A DNA stretch of 57,522 nucleotides from an uncultured Treponema sp. (GTDB taxonomy: Bacteria > Spirochaetota > Spirochaetia > Treponematales > Treponemataceae), in assembly GCA_937915735.1 (NCBI GenBank), contig CALGGS010000246.1, positions 1 to 57,522 on the forward strand, in the 5' to 3' direction. The stretch's first letter is position 1. Each line of letters opens with the position of its first letter. Positions 30,967 to 39,189 of this stretch are shown piece by piece. The position numbers and the translations under genes are program-made. The notes beneath the pieces were generated by a model. It made no database searches, was not told the DNA's origin, and saw nothing but the letters and a program-made list of their open reading frames with translations.

Positions 30967-31045
30967 TAGGATAATTTGATTGTGTCATTGCTAAAATCCC
31001 TAAAATCTGATTTAATTTTACCGATAATCAAGTACGGAGTAATCC

Positions 31046-31639
31046 ATGGCAAATTCTTATGAAAAACCAGATTTTTGGTCTAAAAAAGCTTTTTCGGAAG
31101 GCTATCCGGCTCGCTCGGTTTACAAACTTCAGGAAATTGACCAGAAATTCGGTATGATCAAAAAGAATTTCAGGGTTCTGGATTTGGGTGCGGCTCCTGG
31201 AAGCTGGACTACTTTTCTTCTCAGGCAAACAGAAGGTAGCGGGAAAGTCGTTTCCTGCGATTTAAATCCGCTTTCCAAGGATGTCAAGGGAGAAAATCTT
31301 GTCTTTATTCAGGGAGATTTGCAGCAAAAAGAAATCTTTGACAAAATAAAAGCCGAAGGTCCCTTCGATTTAGTGGTTTGTGATGCGGCTCCGCTCACGA
31401 CCGGAAACAGGGTCGTTGATACAGCCCGCTCATCGGGTCTTGTCAAAATGGCTATTTGGTACGCAGAAACTATGCTCAAATCGGGCGGAAATTTCGCGGT
31501 GAAGATTTTCCAAAACGGAGACCAGCAGGGATTGCTCAAAAAAATGCGTGAAGTTTTCACGAGTGCAAAAGGATTCAAGCCTCAGGCGTGTCGCTCGGAA
31601 TCTTTTGAAACTTACTTGATTGGGTTGGGTAAAAAGTAA
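31046..31639 (+). CDS. rlmE: 23S rRNA (uridine2552-2'-O)-methyltransferase RlmE
   Basis: 197 residues, FtsJ family. SAM-binding VLDLGAAPGSWTTFLL (45-60), the K-D-K-E tetrad in AYPARSVYKL-type K27, CDAAP (D), FAVKIFQ (K) and the final SFETYLIG (E). It methylates U2552 in the ribosomal A loop, late in 50S assembly. The start has GGAG 8 bases upstream. Its TAA overlaps the ATG of the M23 peptidase gene by one base, and that gene in turn overlaps trkH, so three unrelated functions are translationally linked. Confidence 0.93.
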   Translation: MANSYEKPDFWSKKAFSEGYPARSVYKLQEIDQKFGMIKKNFRVLDLGAAPGSWTTFLLRQTEGSGKVVSCDLNPLSKDVKGENLVFIQGDLQQKEIFDKIKAEGPFDLVVCDAAPLTTGNRVVDTARSSGLVKMAIWYAETMLKSGGNFAVKIFQNGDQQGLLKKMREVFTSAKGFKPQACRSESFETYLIGLGKK

Positions 31640-32649
31640 TGAAAAAAGTCCTATGGATAAAAGAAACGATAAATAATAAATTCAAAAAGTCTGGGCTTAA
31701 AAACGCAGTGCAGTGTTTTTCCGTCACATTCGGTGTTTGTGCACTCGTTCTTACGGGAACGCTGGTTTTTGCAAATCATTCAGAAAATAATATAGAAAAT
31801 GGTCAGGGCGGATTTGAAAGCCCGACAATTCCGGTTACGGAAGAGGTTTTGGATTCAATTTCAGAAAATTCTTCGTCTGAAGCTGCCCAGCCTATCGTTT
31901 TTGATGACACATACAATCTTTCTTATTTTTCATACAGAATCCGTTCGGGAGATATGATTGGAAAAATCGCAGAAGCCTTTGACATCACTTCTGACACAAT
32001 CATTTCCGTAAACAATGTTAAGAATTCACGGACTATTCGTCCAAACGAATACTTAAAAATTCCAACGATGCCCGGAATCCTTTACACAGTCAAAAAAGAT
32101 GGCGAGACAGCCGAGACAATCGCCGAAAAATACAAGGTTGATGCCGCAAAATGTGCGGCTGTAAACCACATCGCTTTGGACACTCCTCTTGAGGCTGGAA
32201 GGACTCTTTTTGTTCCGGACGCTGAGCTTGATTGGGTTACAAGGCAGGAAATAAACGGGGATTTGTTCAGAAAGCCGATTCACGCGCGATGGTACAAATC
32301 TTCAAGCTTTGGCTGGCGCGCAAGTCCTTTTACAGGCGCCCGCTCTTATCACTCAGGCGTTGACATGGCTTGTCCTACGGGAACGAACATTTTCGCCGCT
32401 CTTCCGGGAAAAGTAACTGCCACTGGCTACAATTCGACTTACGGAAACTATGTAATTGTTGCCCATCATTCTGGATATAAGACTCTGTACGGTCATATGA
32501 GTGCGATTCTCTGCCATAGCGGTCAGTATGTCACACAGGACACAAGAATCGGCCGTGTCGGAAGCACGGGAATGAGCACCGGGCCTCACCTGCACTTTAC
32601 GGTATTCAAGAACAACAAGCAAGTGAACCCTGAAAATCTCTGGAACTAA
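31639..32649 (+). CDS. LysM and M23 (lysostaphin-type) peptidase
   Basis: 336 residues. An N-terminal membrane anchor or signal (about 21-50, SVTFGVCALVLTGTLVFA) precedes two LysM-like repeats (about 96-145, YRIRSGDMIGKIAEAFDIT, and 150-195) and a C-terminal zinc peptidase: SYHSGVDMACP (H and D ligands), then LYGHM and GPHLHFTV (HxH). It should cleave peptidoglycan cross-links in the periplasm, or be an EnvC/NlpD-like activator if the site were degenerate; here the ligands are complete. Overlaps rlmE and trkH by one base each. Confidence 0.9.
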   Translation: MKKVLWIKETINNKFKKSGLKNAVQCFSVTFGVCALVLTGTLVFANHSENNIENGQGGFESPTIPVTEEVLDSISENSSSEAAQPIVFDDTYNLSYFSYRIRSGDMIGKIAEAFDITSDTIISVNNVKNSRTIRPNEYLKIPTMPGILYTVKKDGETAETIAEKYKVDAAKCAAVNHIALDTPLEAGRTLFVPDAELDWVTRQEINGDLFRKPIHARWYKSSSFGWRASPFTGARSYHSGVDMACPTGTNIFAALPGKVTATGYNSTYGNYVIVAHHSGYKTLYGHMSAILCHSGQYVTQDTRIGRVGSTGMSTGPHLHFTVFKNNKQVNPENLWN

Positions 32650-34094
32650 TGCAGGTTTTTGTCTTCGCTCGTTTAATTTTTATAATTCTCGCAATCGTAG
32701 GTCTTTCCCTTGTTCTACCGATTGCGACGGCTATTTCCTGTGGCGAAAGGGGAGTGATTCACTCTTTCGCCATTCCTCTTTTTATCTCACTGTTAATCGG
32801 AGTAATTTTTTATCTTTCTGGAAAAAAAACTAAGATAAAATTTTCAATCCGCTCGGTTTTTGCTTTTGTCGCCCTTGCCTGGATATCAATCAGTATCTTC
32901 GGCTCTTTTCCGCTTATGCTTTCAGGCTCAGTACCAAACTTTTGCGACGCTTTTTTTGAAAGTGTCTCAGGCTTTTCTACGACCGGAACTACAGTCCTGA
33001 ACGAAATTGACAGCCTCCCGCGCTCAGTAAATTTGTGGAGATGCCAGATGCACTGGCTCGGCGGAATGGGAATCATCGCATTAACTGTCGCTCTTTTGCC
33101 CCTGCTCGGTGTGGGAAGTTTTCAGCTGATTAAGGCAGAAAGCACAGGTCCTGAAAAGGGGCAGATTACGCCAAAAATGGCAAGCACGGCTAAAACCCTC
33201 TGGCTTTTGTATTTGCTCTTTACAGTCGCTCACATAATCGCACTTAAAATCTGTGGTCTGGACTTTATCGACTCGGTTTGCTACGCATTTTCAACACTCG
33301 GAACCGGAGGCTTTGCCACGAAGGGATCAAGTATAGGCGCATATAACTCTCTTTCTGTCGAAATTGTCTGTACAATCTTTATGTTTTTGGCTGGAATCAA
33401 CTTCAGTCTCTATTTTTATGTGATTACGGGGCGATTTGAAGAAGTCAAAAAAAATTCCGAGCTGAAGGCGTATATTTCACTTTTTCTTCTTTGCGTTCTC
33501 GTGATTACTATCGTCTTGATTCCTCATTACGGTTCTTTTGCAAGGGCTCTCAGATATTCAAGCTTTCAGGTCGCCTCTATAATTACCTCGACAGGTTACG
33601 CTACGGCAGATTACACGACTTGGCCATCTGCGGCTCAGTTTTTTATCTTTCTTTTGTTTTTTACAGGCGCTTGCTCCGGCTCAACTTCCGGCGGCTTTAA
33701 AATCATTCGCTGGGTAGTCTTAAAAAAGCAAGCCTGGAACGAAATGCTCAGGATGCTTCATCCCCACGGAGTCTTTACCGTGAGCCTGAATCAAAAGGCC
33801 GGAAGAAAGGATTTGGTTTTTAATGTTGCGGCCTTTGCCTTCGTCTATTTCGGACTGGTTTTTATCTCGACTATGATTGGCACTTTCTGCGGAATCGACA
33901 TTTTCACGAGCTTCACGGCAAGTCTTTCGATGGTTGGAAACATCGGGCCTGCGTTCGGAAGCCTTGGTCCAAGCCAAAATATGGCAGGCATTCCTGTCTT
34001 TTTAAAATACTGGTACTGCTTTGCGATGATTGCAGGGCGTCTGGAGCTTTATAACCTGATTATTTTCCTCTTCCCAGATTATTGGAAAAAATAG
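32649..34094 (+). CDS. trkH: TrkH-type potassium uptake protein
   Basis: 481 residues with about ten hydrophobic helices in four M1-P-M2 units. The four selectivity-filter segments are visible: STTGTTVL, TLGTGGF, ITSTGYAT and VGNIGPAFG, each with the conserved glycine. It conducts potassium (or sodium) with a TrkA regulator, which is not in the window. The start overlaps the peptidase stop. The dapB promoter lies within its last 15 bases. Confidence 0.92.
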   Translation: MQVFVFARLIFIILAIVGLSLVLPIATAISCGERGVIHSFAIPLFISLLIGVIFYLSGKKTKIKFSIRSVFAFVALAWISISIFGSFPLMLSGSVPNFCDAFFESVSGFSTTGTTVLNEIDSLPRSVNLWRCQMHWLGGMGIIALTVALLPLLGVGSFQLIKAESTGPEKGQITPKMASTAKTLWLLYLLFTVAHIIALKICGLDFIDSVCYAFSTLGTGGFATKGSSIGAYNSLSVEIVCTIFMFLAGINFSLYFYVITGRFEEVKKNSELKAYISLFLLCVLVITIVLIPHYGSFARALRYSSFQVASIITSTGYATADYTTWPSAAQFFIFLLFFTGACSGSTSGGFKIIRWVVLKKQAWNEMLRMLHPHGVFTVSLNQKAGRKDLVFNVAAFAFVYFGLVFISTMIGTFCGIDIFTSFTASLSMVGNIGPAFGSLGPSQNMAGIPVFLKYWYCFAMIAGRLELYNLIIFLFPDYWKK

Positions 34095-34110
34095 CTGATT
34101 TTGCTATAAT
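34082..34110 (+). promoter_or_regulatory. dapB promoter, leaderless
   Basis: TTGGAA (34082-34087) and TATAAT (34105-34110) are 17 bases apart; the ATG of dapB begins 7 bases after the -10. No Shine-Dalgarno fits. The -35 lies inside the trkH coding end. Confidence 0.7.
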
Positions 34111-34117
34111 TGCGGAT

Positions 34118-34897
34118 ATGAAAATCGCATTAGTTGGATACGGAAAAATGGGGCACATGATTGAACAGTGTGCCAAAGCAATGGGACATGAAGTTGTCGC
34201 AACAATTGATGTTGCCGCAAAGGATGCCACTAATCTTGTCGCTATCGGGGATGGAAATGCTGTCGCCGAGGCTGTAAAAAACAGCGGGGCTGAAGGCGTA
34301 ATCGAGTTCTCTCACCCAACGGCTGTAATCGGAAATTTAAAAGCCCTTATTCCGCTCGGGCTTCCTGTTGTTTGTGGAACTACGGGATGGGCAAAGTCAG
34401 AGAAGGAAATCGAAAAATTGTGCGCAGATTCAAAGGGCACTTGTATGCGCTCATCAAATTTTTCTATCGGCGTAAATATGTTCTACAAAATTGTCGAAGA
34501 AGCCGCAAAATTAATGTCTGAGTATAGTGATTACGATGTCGCAGTTTGGGAAGCTCACCACAATCAGAAGGCTGACTCTCCGTCCGGAACGGCACTCGAG
34601 GTCGCACGCCGGGTAATGCTTGGCAACAAATCAAAGACGGAAATGGTTTTCGACGCCTTCCACGAAAAACCAAAGGCAAACGAACTTCATGTTTCTTCAA
34701 CACGGGTAGGTTTTGTTCCGGGAACTCACACCGTTTTCTTTGACTCTCCGGCAGATTCAATCGAGCTTACTCACAGGGCCAGAAGTCGCGAAGGCTTTGC
34801 AAAGGGTAGTGTCGTCGCACTCGAAAAATTAGTCTCAAAACTGAAAAACGGCGCACTTTCTTCTGGAAAACTTTACGGAATGGAAGATTTATTCTAA
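34118..34897 (+). CDS. dapB: 4-hydroxy-tetrahydrodipicolinate reductase
   Basis: 259 residues from the ATG at 34118; the frame upstream to 34082 crosses the promoter and is rejected. Nucleotide binding GYGKMGHM (8-15), CGTTGW, and the signature EAHHNQKADSPSGTA with catalytic histidine and lysine. It makes tetrahydrodipicolinate for lysine and diaminopimelate (or ornithine-independent cell-wall) synthesis. TIDVAAKDA after the first strand suggests NADH/NADPH dual use. No other dap gene adjoins. Confidence 0.92.
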   Translation: MKIALVGYGKMGHMIEQCAKAMGHEVVATIDVAAKDATNLVAIGDGNAVAEAVKNSGAEGVIEFSHPTAVIGNLKALIPLGLPVVCGTTGWAKSEKEIEKLCADSKGTCMRSSNFSIGVNMFYKIVEEAAKLMSEYSDYDVAVWEAHHNQKADSPSGTALEVARRVMLGNKSKTEMVFDAFHEKPKANELHVSSTRVGFVPGTHTVFFDSPADSIELTHRARSREGFAKGSVVALEKLVSKLKNGALSSGKLYGMEDLF

Positions 34898-34905
34898 AAA
34901 ATCAT

Positions 34906-34933
34906 TTGACTTTTGCTGTTTCTCTATTAGAAT
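34906..34933 (+). promoter_or_regulatory. Rubrerythrin promoter
   Basis: TTGACT (34906-34911) and TAGAAT (34928-34933) are 16 bases apart, with a 30-base leader and a strong Shine-Dalgarno (CGGAGG, 34950-34955) before the ATG at 34964. Unlike many genes here this one is built for strong conventional initiation. Confidence 0.7.
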
Positions 34934-34963
34934 AGACGAAATATATTTTCCGGAGGTACTAAA

Positions 34964-35506
34964 ATGGAAAACATTAAAGGAACACAGACAGAAAAAAACT
35001 TGCAGGCAGCATTTGCTGGCGAGTCTCAGGCTCGAAACAAATACACTTACTATGCAAGTAAAGCCCGAAAAGACGGTTTTGAACAGATTGCTGATATTTT
35101 CGAAGAAACAGCCAGAAACGAAAAAGAGCACGCAAAAATCTGGTTCAAGCTCCTGCATGACGGCGAAGTTCCTTCAACAATCGAAAACTTAAAAGATGCC
35201 GCTGACGGCGAAAATTTTGAGTGGACAGATATGTACGATGGATTTGCAAAAACCGCAAAAGAAGAGGGATTCCCAAGAATCGCAAAGCTTTTTGAAATGG
35301 TTGGTGCAATCGAAAAAGAGCACGAAGAACGCTACAGAAAACTTCTCGACAATGTAACTGGCGAAAAGGTTTTCAGCAAGGATGGAGATGTAATCTGGCA
35401 GTGCGCTAACTGCGGCCATATCGTAGTTGGAAAAAAAGCGCCGAATGTCTGCCCGGTCTGCGCTCATCCACAGAGCTTCTTTGAAGTAAAAAAATCAAAC
35501 TACTAA
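34964..35506 (+). CDS. rbr: Rubrerythrin
   Basis: 180 residues. The diiron four-helix domain has FAGESQARNKYTYYA and two ExxH motifs (EKEHAKIW, EKEHEERY). The C-terminal rubredoxin domain has WQCANCGH and NVCPVCAHPQ (four cysteines, one iron). It reduces hydrogen peroxide in anaerobes using NADH via rubredoxin partners, which fits an oxygen-sensitive host-associated organism. It has its own strong promoter. The J-domain gene follows 4 bases later. Confidence 0.95.
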   Translation: MENIKGTQTEKNLQAAFAGESQARNKYTYYASKARKDGFEQIADIFEETARNEKEHAKIWFKLLHDGEVPSTIENLKDAADGENFEWTDMYDGFAKTAKEEGFPRIAKLFEMVGAIEKEHEERYRKLLDNVTGEKVFSKDGDVIWQCANCGHIVVGKKAPNVCPVCAHPQSFFEVKKSNY

Positions 35507-35510
35507 AATC

Positions 35511-36275
35511 TTGCAGAATTGTTATAAAATCCTCGGTGTGCGCCCAGATGCCACTGCGGCAGAAATTAAGCGCGCATACCGACAAAAAGCAAAGCTTTTA
35601 CATCCAGATGCTTCTCAAAATGCCGAGACCACTTCGGAGTTCCGTGAGCTGGTCAAGGCCTATGAGATTTTGTCTGATGCAAAGCAGCGCTCGCTTTTTG
35701 ACGAATCATTTTTTATGAGCCGTTCCCGCGACAGGTACAATCGCTCGACAAATTCCTTTGATTACAGGGAATGGCTTTTAAAGCGTACTGACGAAGAAAG
35801 CCGCGCAAAGCTAATATTTTTTGATTTAATGCACAATCGGGAAGATGACGCCGTCGCTGAATTTAAGCGTATGAGCATGAATCATGCGAATTTCCGGCTC
35901 TCAAAGTGGTTTACCCGTGAAAATTTTATGGATTACGGATTTATTCTTGCCGAAGAGCTTGTTTTAAGGCAGGAATATTACGACGCATTTATTTTGCTTG
36001 AACAAATTATCAGAATGGAATACAGTTATGCATATTTTCGTTTGTTTTTCCCTGAGGTAATGGAGCTTACGGCAAATATCCTAAAAAATCATCTTGAAGG
36101 AAAAATCGCCGATGAACTGGCCCTTGATTGCTGGGAAAGGGCCCTTGAGCTAGGCTTCGGAAAAAATAACGATGCGAAATTCTTGCAAAAAATGTCTTCC
36201 GCCTACAAAAGAATGGGAGATATCGCTACGGCACGAATCTGCGAAGAAGAGTCGTTAAGGCTTACTAATAAGTAA
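35511..36275 (+). CDS. J-domain (DnaJ-like) protein
   Basis: 254 residues from a TTG start directly at the beginning of the J domain: NCYKILGVRPDATAAEIKRA, HPD motif at 31-33, and YEILSDAKQRSLFD. There is no G/F region, zinc centre or client-binding domain of DnaJ; residues 70-254 form a long helical region with repeat-like blocks (for example YYDAFILLEQI and DCWERALELG), perhaps TPR-like. It should stimulate a DnaK on a specific client. It may be translated by read-on from the rubrerythrin transcript. Confidence 0.8.
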   Translation: MQNCYKILGVRPDATAAEIKRAYRQKAKLLHPDASQNAETTSEFRELVKAYEILSDAKQRSLFDESFFMSRSRDRYNRSTNSFDYREWLLKRTDEESRAKLIFFDLMHNREDDAVAEFKRMSMNHANFRLSKWFTRENFMDYGFILAEELVLRQEYYDAFILLEQIIRMEYSYAYFRLFFPEVMELTANILKNHLEGKIADELALDCWERALELGFGKNNDAKFLQKMSSAYKRMGDIATARICEEESLRLTNK

Positions 36276-36311
36276 GAGATACACGCCGCAAGGAGGCGGC
36301 GAAAAAGTACG

Positions 36312-36338
36312 GACAGAATTTTTGAAAAAAATTCTGTC
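36312..36338 (+). repeat. Perfect 12-base hairpin before map
   Basis: GACAGAATTTTT (36312-36323) and AAAAATTCTGTC (36327-36338) pair perfectly around GAA. A neighbouring CAAAACAGGATGTTTTG adds a second small stem. The stretch 36276-36394 between the J-domain gene and map otherwise holds no gene. There is no T-run after it, so it may be an mRNA-stability or attenuating structure. Confidence 0.6.
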
Positions 36339-36394
36339 GGAGCGAACAAAACAGGATGTTTTGAGAGCGTAGAAACAGTCAATGGAGTATATAT

Positions 36395-37159
36395 ATGATT
36401 CGTTTAAAGAACGAGAAGGAGATTGAGGGAATCAGACAGTCTTGCCATGCCTTGGCGGACTTGTTCCGAGAGGTCGTTCCACAGGTTGAGGTAGGAATGA
36501 GCACAAAGGATGTTGATGATTTGGTCAAAAAATTCATCAAAAAAGTTGGCGGAAAACCGGCCTGGTACAAGGAAGATTTCCCCGGGGCGGCTTGCGTAAG
36601 CATCAATAACGAGGTGATTCACGGAATTCCCTCAAAAAAAAGGATTATTCACGATGGAGATTTAGTTTCTCTTGACATCGGAATCGACTTGGACGGCTAT
36701 ATTTCTGACTCAACTCACACTGTCCAGGTTGGAAATGTAAAGCCAGAATGGCGGCGGCTTGTTAAGGCAACACGGGAAAGCCTCACCGCTGGTATTGCTG
36801 CCTGTGTCGCAGGAAACAGAATCCGTGACATTTCAAACGCCGTGAATGATGTCGCAAACGGTCGCTACGGGTACGGAGTCGTTTACGATTATTGTGGTCA
36901 TGGGGTAGGGCTTGATGTTCACGAAGACCCAAGCATTCCGAATCTTCCACAGGGAGGGCCGAATCCCCGAATTCAGGCGGGAATGGTTCTGGCAATCGAG
37001 CCAATGATAAATCTCGGAACTGGGGATGTGGATTTGGCAAGCGACGGCTGGACAGTCCTTACCGCTGACGGAAAATGCAGCTGTCACGAGGAGCACACTG
37101 TCGCAGTTTTCGCAGACCACACTGAAGTCCTTACTGCTTGCGATGATTTAATCTGCTAA
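36395..37159 (+). CDS. map: Type I methionine aminopeptidase
   Basis: 254 residues. Metal ligands are in LDIGIDLDGYISDSTHT (two aspartates), GHGVGLDVHEDPSIP (histidine), AIEPMINL (glutamate) and CSCHEEHTVAV (glutamate). It removes the initiator methionine from new proteins. GGAG 9 bases before the ATG. The 3' end overlaps the convergent pseudouridine synthase gene by 12 bases. Confidence 0.94.
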   Translation: MIRLKNEKEIEGIRQSCHALADLFREVVPQVEVGMSTKDVDDLVKKFIKKVGGKPAWYKEDFPGAACVSINNEVIHGIPSKKRIIHDGDLVSLDIGIDLDGYISDSTHTVQVGNVKPEWRRLVKATRESLTAGIAACVAGNRIRDISNAVNDVANGRYGYGVVYDYCGHGVGLDVHEDPSIPNLPQGGPNPRIQAGMVLAIEPMINLGTGDVDLASDGWTVLTADGKCSCHEEHTVAVFADHTEVLTACDDLIC

Positions 37160-37867
37160 AAAATAATCTGGAAGAGCAATCTCAAAGACTTGCCTTTTTC
37201 CGTCCTTTGTCGGAATCGTAAGCCTTTGAGAGCAAAGCAGAAGATTCTTTATTTTTAAATGCTTTCTGGCAAGCTTGTTCAATTTAAAATTTCCGTGCTT
37301 GTCGTCGCCACAGATTGGAGAGCCAACCGAAGCTAAATGAATCCTAATCTGATGCATTCGCCCTGTTCCAAGCTTTAAATGAATCCGTGAAAAAGTAATC
37401 GGAATCTCGTCATTCTCAGGCGAGCGGCTGTCATCTTCAGACGAAGTCGAAGAGTCTCTCACCACGACAGTTTTTACTTCTTCAACCGTAAAATTAGTGA
37501 CGGCCGACTGCTTTCTCTCTCCATTTCTTTCTTTTTTGATGACGGTAGCTGAAATAGTGCCGGATTTTTGTTTTTTACCGTTTATAATCGGCTCACCGAA
37601 GCAAATCGCCGTGTATTCCTTCTGTACTTTTTTTGAGGAAATCAATTCAATCCATTTTGAAGCCGCTTTTGCGTTTTTTGCGACAACCATAAGACCCGAT
37701 GTTTCCTTGTCGAGCCTGTGAACTAAGTGAACGCGAAATCCGACTTGTTTTGAAAATTCCTCGTCCAAAGGGTGAGCGATTCCCTGCCCCCCCTGAACAG
37801 AAAGTCCCGCAGGCTTGTTTATTATAAAAATTTCATCGTCTTCAAAAATAACCGGGATTTTGTTCAT
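37148..37867 (-). CDS. RluA-family pseudouridine synthase
   Basis: 239 residues. The catalytic D53 is in HLVHRLDKETSGLMVVAKN; the opening DDEIFIINKPAGLSVQGG and the late LGTGRMHQIRIHLA are typical. It lacks an S4 domain. A low-complexity acidic/serine insert (RDSSTSSEDDSRSPE, about 148-162) is unusual for the family. The target uridine cannot be assigned. It overlaps map at the 3' end. Confidence 0.88.
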   Translation of the reverse strand: MNKIPVIFEDDEIFIINKPAGLSVQGGQGIAHPLDEEFSKQVGFRVHLVHRLDKETSGLMVVAKNAKAASKWIELISSKKVQKEYTAICFGEPIINGKKQKSGTISATVIKKERNGERKQSAVTNFTVEEVKTVVVRDSSTSSEDDSRSPENDEIPITFSRIHLKLGTGRMHQIRIHLASVGSPICGDDKHGNFKLNKLARKHLKIKNLLLCSQRLTIPTKDGKRQVFEIALPDYFLAD

Positions 37868-37958
37868 CGCTATATGATAATGAAAAATCTGTGTGATGAG
37901 AAGTGTATTGTCGTTTCAAGCAAGTCGCTGTTCGCCCGGCAAGACCCCGCTTTTTCCG

Positions 37959-37987
37959 TTTTCAATTTTTCATTTTCAGTTTATAAT
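37959..37987 (+). promoter_or_regulatory. Promoter of the transglutaminase-like gene, leaderless
   Basis: TTTTCA (37959-37964) and TATAAT (37982-37987), 17 bases apart, with six bases to the ATG at 37994 and no Shine-Dalgarno. The -35 sequence is identical to that of pth. Confidence 0.6.
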
Positions 37988-37993
37988 AAATAT

Positions 37994-39184
37994 ATGCGTA
38001 AAATTCTTTCTTTTTTGATTGCCCTTTTCATTTCCGGTTCGCTTTTTGCGGAAATCATCACTTCTGAAAAATTCTCTTACTCCGTAGACTTTCCCGAGGG
38101 CTACGAGATTTTAGATATGGAGGCGGACGAAACAACCGTCATTTTTAAGAACAAATATCTTGCTGCCCATGCGCTTATCCGGGTTTGGCCGGACTCAAAG
38201 TTTAAGTCTAGTGACGAGGCCTTAAAAGACACTTTAGGGCGCCTGAAGGCTAGGGGCGATTTCTCTCAGGCACTCTGGCGGCGGCAAAAATGCTCTATTT
38301 CTTCTTTTGAAAGCCCCCTTCTTTTGCCAGATGAAAATGCGAAGGGCTGGGCTGCTTGTATTCCTTTGCCACAGAAAAAGGGCTATCTCTCGCTTTTGTC
38401 TTATTCGCCTTTAAAAAACTACGATGATTTAGCGCAGGTTTTGATTTCCGTTTTGGACTCAGTTCTTATTGACACAGGAAGCTTTAGGGAGCCTGGCCTT
38501 ATAACCACTGCCTTTTATCCGAGAAAATCCAGCAAAAGCATAAATCTTACGATTGACGGAAAAAAAATCACTACGACAGTTGACTCAATCGACAAAGAAG
38601 CGAGTCAGTTCGTGATTGACAGGGAATTTGCAGTCTTTTCCTTTTATGCGGCGAATAATCTGCCTGAAATGTTTGATGCCTGGGTTCGCTTTTATCGCTT
38701 GCTTGCCCGTGACTCAATGGAGCGTGTAAAAAAGGCCAGCTTTGACATTTACACTGCCTTGCATGATGATTGCGAGCAAAAAGACAAGGCAAATCCAGAT
38801 GCGGCTTTCGCGCAGACTCTTTTGTATTGGGCGCAGGGCTTTAATTATGAGCGAAAATCCTCCAGCTACGACAAGGCAGACATCGAAAGCATTCCCGCTA
38901 TTTTGGAGGGAGGCTCCAGTGACTGCGACGGCCGTTCCCTTCTTTTGATGTGCATCTTAAAAAATTGCTCGATTGATTCGTGTATGTTTGTTTCCGCTCA
39001 GTACAGTCACGCTCTTTTGGGGGTTTATTTCCCAGACAAGCAGGGACAGACAATAAAAGTCGATGACGGAGATGCCGGAAAAGAATATCTTGTGGGCGAG
39101 ACGATTGATAAAAATCTTACCTTAGGAATTATAAGGGCAAATATGACAGACCGCTCTAACTGGCTTAGCGTGGAATTGCCTTAA
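37994..39184 (+). CDS. Secreted transglutaminase-like protein
   Basis: 396 residues from the ATG at 37994, where a signal peptide begins (MRKILSFLIALFISGSLFA). The longer frame upstream has no support. The C-terminal part has the papain-like triad of a transglutaminase-like fold: C311 in SSDCDGR, H339 in QYSHALL and D357 in KVDDGD. The middle region is beta-rich and unassigned. These domains often act as cysteine proteases or amide hydrolases in the periplasm; the substrate is unknown. It is convergent with the FAD enzyme (5-base gap). Confidence 0.72.
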   Translation: MRKILSFLIALFISGSLFAEIITSEKFSYSVDFPEGYEILDMEADETTVIFKNKYLAAHALIRVWPDSKFKSSDEALKDTLGRLKARGDFSQALWRRQKCSISSFESPLLLPDENAKGWAACIPLPQKKGYLSLLSYSPLKNYDDLAQVLISVLDSVLIDTGSFREPGLITTAFYPRKSSKSINLTIDGKKITTTVDSIDKEASQFVIDREFAVFSFYAANNLPEMFDAWVRFYRLLARDSMERVKKASFDIYTALHDDCEQKDKANPDAAFAQTLLYWAQGFNYERKSSSYDKADIESIPAILEGGSSDCDGRSLLLMCILKNCSIDSCMFVSAQYSHALLGVYFPDKQGQTIKVDDGDAGKEYLVGETIDKNLTLGIIRANMTDRSNWLSVELP

Positions 39185-39189
39185 TTCTG

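Noticed and set aside
36312..36338. Terminator of the J-domain gene
   Set aside because: The stem is perfect but no T-run follows on the plus strand.
37772..37993. Longer start of the transglutaminase-like gene
   Set aside because: It runs antisense through the pseudouridine synthase start and over a promoter; the signal peptide begins at 37994.
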